From Bufo bufo (lineage: Eukaryota; Chordata; Amphibia; Anura; Bufonidae), in assembly GCF_905171765.1 (NCBI RefSeq), contig NC_053393.1, positions 189,623,921 through 189,687,920 on the forward strand: a stretch of DNA of 64,000 nt, read 5' to 3'. Positions 57,204 through 64,000 of the stretch are shown here, one piece after another. Under the pieces are notes generated by a model. The model searched no databases and had not been told where the DNA came from. It saw nothing but the letters and a program-made list of their open reading frames with translations. How positions within the stretch are numbered: the stretch's first letter is position 1; each line of letters starts with the position of its first letter. The position numbers and the translations under genes were made by a program.

Positions 57204-57924
57204 GGGCGTACCACGTGGGACGTTAAAACAAGTTTAAATGAGCATAGATATTCTATCAGAAAAGAAAAAATGGATTTGCCAGTCTCCAAGCACTTTAAGG
57301 AGGCGGGTCACTCTGAAAAAGATTTGAGGTTTCGTGTATTGGAGCAGGTACAGATGGGCAGACGTGGTGGTCAGGGGCGGACACAGACAGCAGAGGGCCC
57401 CAGTGTAAAGAATGTACCAGGGCCCCCTCCACTCCAAGCCAAGTTCTCAACATAACCAATTCCATCCTAACATTACTTATAGCAATGCAAAACATACAGT
57501 GTCATCTTGATTTTGTAGTAAAAAGGTCACAGAGAGGCAAAGAGCATTATCAATCATGTTAATGCTCCATGTCTCTGCTGTCCAGAGCGGGGCTTGGCTC
57601 TCTTTCACGCAGCAGATTACCCGCACAGGATCCCCTCGTGTAAAAGAGCCCTAAGCCCAATGCATGGCTACACTCACCCAGTCCTAATAAAATCTGGTCC
57701 TACCTCATCCAGGATGTCATTGGCGTCTGCGTGATGTCCGCTGGATCCAGAACAAGGTCCCTGTGGTGATAGAGAAAAAGAATAATCACATAAGGAAGGG
57801 ATGGTGACTGCCCCTGTGAAATCGCCAGCAGGGGGTGCTGTGCTGGTCCTGTAAGACTGAGCCATGCCAATGTATAGCAGGGTAATCTAGTGCTACCATA
57901 CAGTACTAATGCCCACATTGTGGC

Positions 57925-59560
57925 CCCTCACAGTAATTAAGCCGTCAAAATAGTTATGTCCTCATTGTGGCCCCTCACAGCAGTTATACCCAGATATGTG
58001 CCTCCCTCACAATTGTTATGCCCAGACACAGTACAGACCAAAAGTTTGGACACACCTTCTCATTCAAAGAGTTTTCTTTATTTTCATGACTATGAAGGCA
58101 TCAAAACTATGAATTAATACATGTGGAATTATATACATAACAAACAAGTGTGAAACAACTGAAAATATGTCATATTCTAGGTTCTTCAAAGTAGCCACCT
58201 TTTGCTTTGATTACTGCTTTGCACACTCTTGGCATTCTCTTGATGAGCGTCAATAGGTAGTCCCCTGAAATGGTCTTCCAACAGTCTTGAAGGAGTTCCC
58301 AGAGATGCTTAGCACTTGTTGGCCCTTTTGCCTTCACTCTGGGGTCCAGCTCACCCCAAACCATCTCGATTGGGTTCAGGTCCGGTGACTGTGGAGGCCA
58401 GGTCATCCGGCGCAGCACCCCATCACTCTCCTTCATGGTCAAATAGCCCTTACTTTCAAAGTTTTCCCAATTTTTCGGCTGACTGACTGACCTTCATTTC
58501 TTAAAGCAATGATGGCCACTCGTTTTTTTCTTTACTTAGCTACTTTTTTCTTGCCATAATACAAATTCTAACAGTCTATTCAGTAGGACTATCAGCTGTG
58601 TATCCACCTGACTTCTCCTCAACGCAACTAATGGTCCCAACCCCATTTATAAGGCAAGAAATCCCACTTATTAAACCTGACAGGGCACACCTGTGAAGTG
58701 AAAACCATTTCAGGGGACTACCTCTTGAAGCTCATCAAGAGAATGCCAAGAGTGTGCAAAGCAGTAATCAAAGCAAAAGGTGGCTACTTTGAAGAAGCTA
58801 GAATATGACATATTTTCAGTTGTTTCACACTTGTTTGTTATGTATATAATTCCACATGTGTTAATTCATAGTTTTGATGCCTTCAGTGCGAATCTACAAT
58901 TTTCATAGTCATGAAAATAAAGAAAACTCTTTGAATGAGAAGGTGTGTCCAAACTTTTGGTCTGTACTGTATGTGCCCCCTCACAGTCATTATGCCAAAT
59001 ATGTGCCCCTCACAGTAGTTATGCCCAGATATGTGCCTCCCTCACAGTCGTTATGCCCAGATATGTGCCTCCCTCACAGTCGTTATGCCCAGATATGTGC
59101 CCCTCTCACAGTAGTTATGCCAGATATGTGCCCCCTCACAGTCATTATGCCAGATATGTGCCCCTCACAGTAGTTATGGCCAGATATGTGCCTCCTCAGT
59201 CGTTATGCCCAGATATGTGCCCCCTCAGTCGTCATGGCCAGATATGTGCCTCCCTCACAGCAGTTATGCCAGATATGTGCGCCTAATTATGCCAGATATG
59301 AGCCCCCTTACAGCAGTTATGCCAGATATGTTCCCAGTGCCCATAGTTATGCCAGATATGAGCTGCCTTATAACAGTTATGCCAAATATGTGCCCCTCAC
59401 AGTGGTTATGCCAGATATGTGCCCAGTGCCTATAGTTATGCCAGATATGAGCTGCCTTATAATAGTAATGCCAGATATGTTCCCCTCATAGTAGTTATGC
59501 CTATATATCTGTGCCCCCTCACAGTAGTTGTTTTACCCAGATATGTGCCCCTCACAGTGG
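57925..59560. repeat. About 30-bp minisatellite in the nonautonomous hAT
   Basis: The phrase GTTATGCCAGATATGTGCCC plus CTCACAGTA recurs at roughly 28-34-bp intervals, about 20 copies, split by the Tc1 derivative at 58029-58969. Open frames across it (YARYVPPHS-type repeats) are not genes. Confidence 0.88.
58029..58969 (-). mobile_element. Deletion-derived Tc1 element, copy C (941 bp)
   Basis: It has the same termini, long inverted ends and internal deletion as copy A, in the opposite orientation (transposase remnant 58442-58170 on the minus strand, 90 codons, ending EEPRI). TA follows the right end (58970-58971); the left TA has decayed. Confidence 0.88.
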
Positions 59561-60304
59561 CTCTTTTGTGCCCCCTCACTTCAGTGGTTGCCCCCTTTTT
59601 GCAGCTTTATGGGGGAAAAAAATAAACTTAATACTTACCTTCTTCCCTGATGACAGGCTCCCACACTCACATCTCGCTGCTGGCTGTGCTGGAGACAGAT
59701 TCCCAGGCATTCAACGCTCCTCCCACAGCCATCAGCGCAATGTGCGGCCAGCAGGGGGAGCGCCTGAGCTCTGAATATCAGTGAAGCAGGCAGCAGAGAG
59801 GTCTCCCTGCTTCACTATAGAAACGAACAGCCCGACAGTGACGAGAACTGCCGGGCCGGGTGAGTGCGCCCCCCCCCTCCCCCTCCTCCTTGCCTCTGCG
59901 CCACCTGTTTGAAGAGCACTCTGACTGGGCCCGGCATTCTCACTGTACTTCATGCTGGGCCCAGTCAGAGCGCTCCCATTACATTGGAGTGCAGAGGGCC
60001 CCCTCCCCCCGCCAGGCCTGTACGCCCCTGCTTGGGCCCCCCAGGAGCAACTGGGCCCGGGGTAGCTGCCTTTGCCCCGCTGTAAAGACGGCCCTGAGAG
60101 TTTATTATCTCCCCCTGCAGCCAGTAAGAAGGGGCCCCCTCCTGCTCTGGGCCCCTGTGCAACCAAACCGGCTGCATATGCGGTATGTCCGCCCCTGGTG
60201 GTGGTGATAGGAAGGCTCTCCTCAAAAAGCGAGAGCTATTTTGGATATGTACTTTGAAGACTCTAAAGCCAAATGGTTTGAATGTTGACTTTAGGGTGGA
60301 TTAG

Positions 60305-61333
60305 TGGTGTCTCTCCCCGTGTACCGTGTTGTTCTTATCCCCTGGTATAGCCATATTGGACATGTGTATAATACAACTAAGCTTAAATATAAATTGTTTA
60401 TAATGAGCAACACTCCTTTTTTTCTATCATTTGCAGATTCAGCTATGTATTACAACTCCAGTTGGCATCCTGTGTGAAGATACGAGCATCTCGGTCCCCA
60501 TCAGCTATCCACATTCCATTTTAAAGATATTTTGCAGATATCTTCTATGATGGCCGCGTTTGTACAGTGCCATACATGTGACGTGCTATATACTGCAATT
60601 TTTGGTCCACCTATATACTTAATTAGTTGTACTATTTGAAACTTGAGATGTTGTTGTCCCCCCTTTCTCAAGGGTCACACCATCTCTGGTTTCAATTCAT
60701 GTAGGGTACACGTGTTGATTTGTTTAGTGTCTTTTTGGTTGCATTGACAGTTTGACACGGTGACCCGTGCCAACGCCATTGCTGCCCTATCACAGTGATG
60801 ACTCTACTGCTGACCCGGTTGGTCCTGACTGTGAGACATTTTTTCCCATGTTGAATATTTGTTCTATGAATGGGTCTGTATAGCGGAAAGTGGGTTGGTG
60901 AGACGCTTGGCTCTGGGGTCCCATGGCGGCGTCCCCACCACCGACTACTAGGGAATCATTGACTGTTGATACGATCTTGATTCACTGTCAATCGCTCTGA
61001 TCCTCTATATCCCCATGGTTTTGTTTACCTGTTTCTATCTGGATCATGTGACAAGGATCACATGACTTTGTATTGGGTGGTCACTATTGCTCGAGCATGT
61101 GCACATGTGGACATTCTCGGATTAGGCCATCTTTGATGAGGTTTCCATTGAGCTCCCTTGCGCCGGAGTTATCGCAAGATCTATTGATCTCGCGCATGCG
61201 CAGTAACTGAATCTGGACGCCTCCGAGACCACTATGCTCGGCGCGCGCAGTTTACCAGCTGGTTTTCTGAGTTTTTAATCTACACTATGTATTGGGCACA
61301 CCTGCATTTTTAATCATCAATTATATCTAATCA
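60305..61333 (+). other. 3' untranslated region of Penelope-like element 2
   Basis: No coding frame or known repeat is present. It follows directly on the nuclease stop codon and is continuous with 63673-63980 once the Gypsy element is removed. A GC-rich patch lies at about 61150-61250. Confidence 0.6.
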
Positions 61334-61338
61334 TGTAC

Positions 61339-61812
61339 TATCATGCCCTGCTCTGACGATGTGTGGAGGTCGGCCAGGATAGCAGCACGAGTTTAGTGTT
61401 TGTTTTGGAGCCGTGCTGGATCCGCCTCTCATCAGGTGCACTGGTTGGGGTCGTTAGTTGAAATAGCACACCATCCCAGTGCTCTGAGCGGATTATAGGA
61501 ATTACTGTGGTCTTGGAAGCTAGGAAGGAAGGTTGTCTGTTCCAGCTCAGAAAGATAAGTGTGGTTTTAGTTTGGTTGTTTTGTGTCATCTCTCCCATCC
61601 AGGTTCTGTGTGAGCAGGCTGCTCCTATTTCCCCTCTTCACCATCTCAGGGAATTTAGGGAGTTTCAGCCCAGGCACGGGGACACATCATACCTACCACC
61701 AAGGTCTGCATGTGGGCTGAGCAGTGCAGGGAAAGAGGTCAGGGATTAGCTAGGAGGTGACCCTTCCCCTGTCTCTCGCCCAGAGCCTGGTTGGTGGTTT
61801 ATTTGTGAGTCT
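61339..61812 (+). repeat. Gypsy 5' LTR, truncated at its end
   Basis: It matches 63173-63640 closely. It begins TATCATG where the right LTR has TGTCATG, so the terminal dinucleotide is mutated. It lacks the last segment GAGTGCATGTCCGCTTTGACA. Confidence 0.9.
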
Positions 61813-63230
61813 CCTGGGGCTCCTGGTTCTTGTCCCCCAGGGAGGTTGTTTGTTTTTGAGGGCCTGCGATACAAGGTGTTCAAGGAACATCACAATACTG
61901 TCCTCTCTGGACATCCTGGTGGTAAGTCCACCTGTGATCTAGTATCCCGGAGGTTCTGGTGGCCAGGGTTACGTAAGAGCATTGAGAATTACGTGGCAGC
62001 TTGTGAAACCTGCGCTCGGTCAAAGGATGCTCATACTCGACCGGCTGGTTCAATTCTTCCATTGTCTATTCCATCTCGTCCTTGGGCGCATTTGTCTATG
62101 GACTTTATTACGGATCTGCCGAGTTCCTCCGGGAGAACAGTGATTTTGGTGGTAGTTGACCGTTTCAGTAAAATGGCTCACTTTATACCACTAACTAGTC
62201 TGCCTAACGCTAAGACTGTTGCGCAGATTATTGTGGATAATATTGTGAAATTGCATGGTATTCCTTCAGATGTGGTCTCTGATAGGGGCACGCAGTTTTT
62301 CTCCAGGTTTTGGAGGGCGTTCTGCTCTCGGCTTGGCATTCAAATTTCATTCTCTTCGGCTTTTCATCCGCAGTCGAATGGTCAGACGGAGCGTACTAAT
62401 CAAAACCTGGAGACCTACTAGAGGTGTTTTGTGGCTGAGAATCAGGAGGACTGGTCCTCATTCTTGTCCTTAGCAGAATTTGCGTTGAATAACCGTAGGC
62501 AGGAGTCCACGGGTAAGTCGCCATTTTTTGGCGCATACGGTTTCCATCCTCAGTTTGGTACCTTTTCTGGGACTAGTTCCTCTGGGATGCCAGAGGAGGA
62601 GAGATTCTCTTCTGCCTTATCCTCCATCTGGCGGAGGATTCAAGGGAATTTGGAGAAGATGGGTGAGAGGTATAAACGAATGGCTGACAAGAGACATGTG
62701 ACTGGTCCGGACCTGTGTGTGGGTGATCTGGTGTGGTTGTCCACTAAGAATATCAAATTGAGAGTGCCATCTTGGAAACTGGGTCCAAGATTTATTGGTC
62801 CGTATAAAATTTCTGCGGTGATTAATCCTGTAGCGTTTCGGCTGGATCTTCAGCAGACTTGGAGGATCCATGATGTGTTCCACAGGTCTTTACTAAAAAA
62901 TACGTGAGACCGGTGGAACCATCGCCATTGCCCCCTCCTACTGTACTAGTCGAGGGAAACTTGGAGTTTGAGATCTCCACGATTCTCGACTCTAGATTTC
63001 TTCGGGGTTCCCTTCAGTACCTGGTGCACTGGAGGGGATATGGCCCTGAGGAGAGGATGTGGGTTCCGGCGCTGGATGTCAACGCCAGCCGACTGGTGAG
63101 GGCTTTTCAAAGGTCCCATCCGGATAAGGTTGGTCCGGGGTGTCCGGAGGTCACCCGTAGAAGGGGGGGTACTGTCATGCCCCGCTCTGACGATGTGTGG
63201 AGGTCGGCTAGGATAGCAGCACGAGTTTAG
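61813..63230 (+). pseudogene. Gypsy integrase and chromodomain remnant
   Basis: The frame opens in the pre-integrase linker (CPPGRLFVFEGL). It carries the HHCC finger (EHHNTVLSGHPGG, CETCARSK), the DDE core (SMDFITDLP, SDRGTQFFS, HPQSNGQTE) and a chromodomain (LVHWRGYGPEERMWVP). A TAG at 62419-62421 interrupts it after NLETY, and a one-base loss in an A-run near 62895 shifts the frame. The frame ends about 58 bases inside the right LTR, as in the first Gypsy element. The two elements are clearly related in this region but have different LTRs. Confidence 0.9.
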
Positions 63231-63667
63231 TGTTTGTTTTGGAGCCGTGCAGGATCCGCCTCTCATCAGGTGCACTGGGTGGGGTCATTAGTTTAAATAG
63301 CACACCATCCCAGTGCTCTGAGCGGATTATAGGAATCACTGTGGTCTTGGAAGCTAGGAAGGAAGGTTGTCTGTTCCAGCTCAGAAAGATAAGTGTGGTT
63401 TTAGTTTGGTTGTTTTGTGTCATCTCTCCCATCCAGGTTTTGTGCGAGCAGGCTGCTCCTATTTCCCCTCTTCACCATCTCAGGGAATTTAGGGAGTTTC
63501 AGCCCAGGCACGGGGACACATCATACCTACCACCAAGGTCTGCATGTGGGCTGAGCAGTGCAGAGAAAGAGGTCAGGGATTAGCTAGGAGGTGACCCTTC
63601 CCCTGTCTCTCGCCCAGAGCCTGGTTGGTGGTTTATTTGTGAGTCTGAGTGCATGTCCGCTTTGACA
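63173..63667 (+). repeat. Gypsy 3' LTR
   Basis: 495 bp with TGTCA/TGACA ends and target copy TGTAC after it. Confidence 0.92.
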
Positions 63668-63672
63668 TGTAC

Positions 63673-64000
63673 TGTCATCATATATTATCAATTGTTTATG
63701 AGGCACTGTCACTTTATTTGAATCATGTATTTTTCACAATGATGCTGATGAGTTTGTATCTTTTTAAACATAATTTGTGATGATTTTTGCTTGTTTTAAA
63801 GTTAATTGGATTTTTTATATTATGAATTGACACACCTTTATATACTGCTGTTGTAACACATGTGCACATAGCCTGAGAAAGACCGCAACAAGCGGTTGAA
63901 ACGTCACTATTTGACACTGGGTGAATAAACCACACGTGTTTTTGATCTTATTGGAGTGCTGCTGGCTTTTTTATTTTTATTTCATGGATCGGGGTGTAGC
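63673..64000 (+). other. Penelope-like element 2 terminal region
   Basis: This AT-rich sequence contains the hammerhead-like motif (63873-63905), a GAATAAACC word (63922) and a TTATTGGAGTGCTGC block before a T-rich tract. It runs to the edge of the window. Confidence 0.55.
63873..63905 (+). ncRNA. Hammerhead-ribozyme-like motif, degenerate core
   Basis: CTGAGAA, then a stem ACCGC/GCGGT closing AACAA, then GAA, palindromic ACGT, then C. The order and short self-complementary stem III are as in Penelope-associated hammerheads, and it lies downstream of a Penelope-type nuclease gene. The conserved G8 is A, as in the copy at 8056, so cleavage is doubtful. Confidence 0.45.

Larger units (their letters stand above)
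57372..60197. mobile_element. Nonautonomous hAT element with 8-bp target duplication
   Basis: The termini CAGGGGCGGACA and TGTCCGCCCCTG are perfect inverted repeats. GTGGTGGT lies on both sides (57364-57371 and 60198-60205). No transposase is encoded. It contains short GGGCCCC-type words near both ends, a minisatellite (57925-59560) and an inserted Tc1 derivative (58029-58969). Confidence 0.93.
57203..60304 (+). pseudogene. GIY-YIG nuclease C-terminus of Penelope-like element 2
   Basis: GRTTWDVKTSLNEHRYSIRK followed by DLPVSKHFKEAGHSEKDLRF matches the helical part of Penelope-type GIY-YIG endonucleases. The frame is interrupted at 57371 by a 2.8-kb hAT and resumes at 60206 (DRKALLKKRELFWICTLKTL), ending GLNVDFRVD and TAG at 60302-60304. 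Removing the hAT and one 8-bp target copy keeps the frame. The RT and the first nuclease motifs are not present, so this is a 5'-truncated copy, as is common for elements primed at the target. Confidence 0.83.
61339..63667 (+). mobile_element. Internally deleted Gypsy element
   Basis: A truncated left LTR (61339-61812) is joined directly to the integrase part of pol, followed by a complete right LTR (63173-63667, TGTCATGCC to TTTGACA). TGTAC duplicates flank it (61334-61338, 63668-63672). A G-rich purine tract (AAGGGGGGGTAC) precedes the right LTR. The deletion removed the last 27 or so bases of the left LTR, the primer site, gag, protease, RT and RNase H. Confidence 0.92.
57203..64000 (+). 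mobile_element. Penelope-like element 2, 3' part
   Basis: It begins inside the GIY-YIG nuclease near 57203 and continues through a stop at 60304, a long 3' untranslated region (60305-61333 and 63673 on), and a hammerhead-like motif at 63873, to a T-rich end near 63980. It is interrupted by a nonautonomous hAT (57372-60197) and a Gypsy element (61339-63667), each with clean target duplications. The exact left boundary against element 1 is inferred. Confidence 0.75.

Noticed and set aside
63751..63775. Second CTGATGAG near the right edge
   Set aside because: No closing stem II followed by GAA was found within a reasonable distance.

Overview
The window reads as non-genic vertebrate genomic DNA, most likely from an amphibian (probably a frog). 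It has no operons, the noncoding stretches are long and AT-rich, and almost all recognisable coding sequence belongs to transposable elements. The combination seen here (Tc1/mariner, a piggyBac with a C-terminal Cys-rich domain, a BED-finger hAT, DIRS, chromodomain Gypsy, and Penelope-like elements with GIY-YIG nuclease and hammerhead-like motifs) is typical of frog genomes. That assignment is an inference from element content. I found no host gene that I can name; two possible host or unknown exons (near 13.5 kb and 7.1 kb) are flagged at low confidence.

Layout from left to right: the right end of a hAT element (1-710); a Tc1 element with a nearly intact transposase (801-2529); diverged 97-bp and 138-bp minisatellites interrupted by a decayed Tc1 copy (about 3050-6890); Penelope-like terminal sequences in inverted arrangement, carrying hammerhead-like motifs and interrupted by a solo LTR (about 7495-9720); AT-rich DNA and an unrelated CAGGGGCG-ended repeat with a short tandem array (9720-12900); a DIRS retrotransposon on the minus strand with inverted terminal repeats and internal complementary region (13811-18736); and a pair of deletion-derived Tc1 elements (19780-21180).

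The main structures are two very large copies of one hAT family, with TIR TAGAGTTGAGCG, 8-bp target duplications, and a minus-strand BED-finger transposase flanked by long minisatellites. Copy 2 (21181 to about 42874) carries a 141-bp array, an internal 4.4-kb piggyBac (26388-30816), transposase halves split by a 5.3-kb Gypsy element (32701-38013), then 297-bp and 69-bp arrays; its right terminus is missing. Copy 1 (44892-55366) is complete: a 93-bp array with 806-bp higher-order units, a transposase of about 1,126 codons with a single stop, and a 227-bp array. Copy 1 sits inside a Tc1 element (44568-55898), which sits inside a minus-strand Penelope-like element (43283 to about 57203), giving a three-level nest dated by clean target duplications.

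The right end (about 57203-64000) is the 3' part of a second Penelope-like element on the plus strand. It is interrupted by a nonautonomous hAT (57372-60197, itself containing a Tc1 deletion derivative) and by an internally deleted Gypsy element (61339-63667). All enzymes present are transposition or retrotransposition proteins, and nearly all are visibly broken. Insertion order can be read from the nesting: Penelope-like elements oldest, then Tc1, then the big hAT, then piggyBac and Gypsy inside hAT copy 2.
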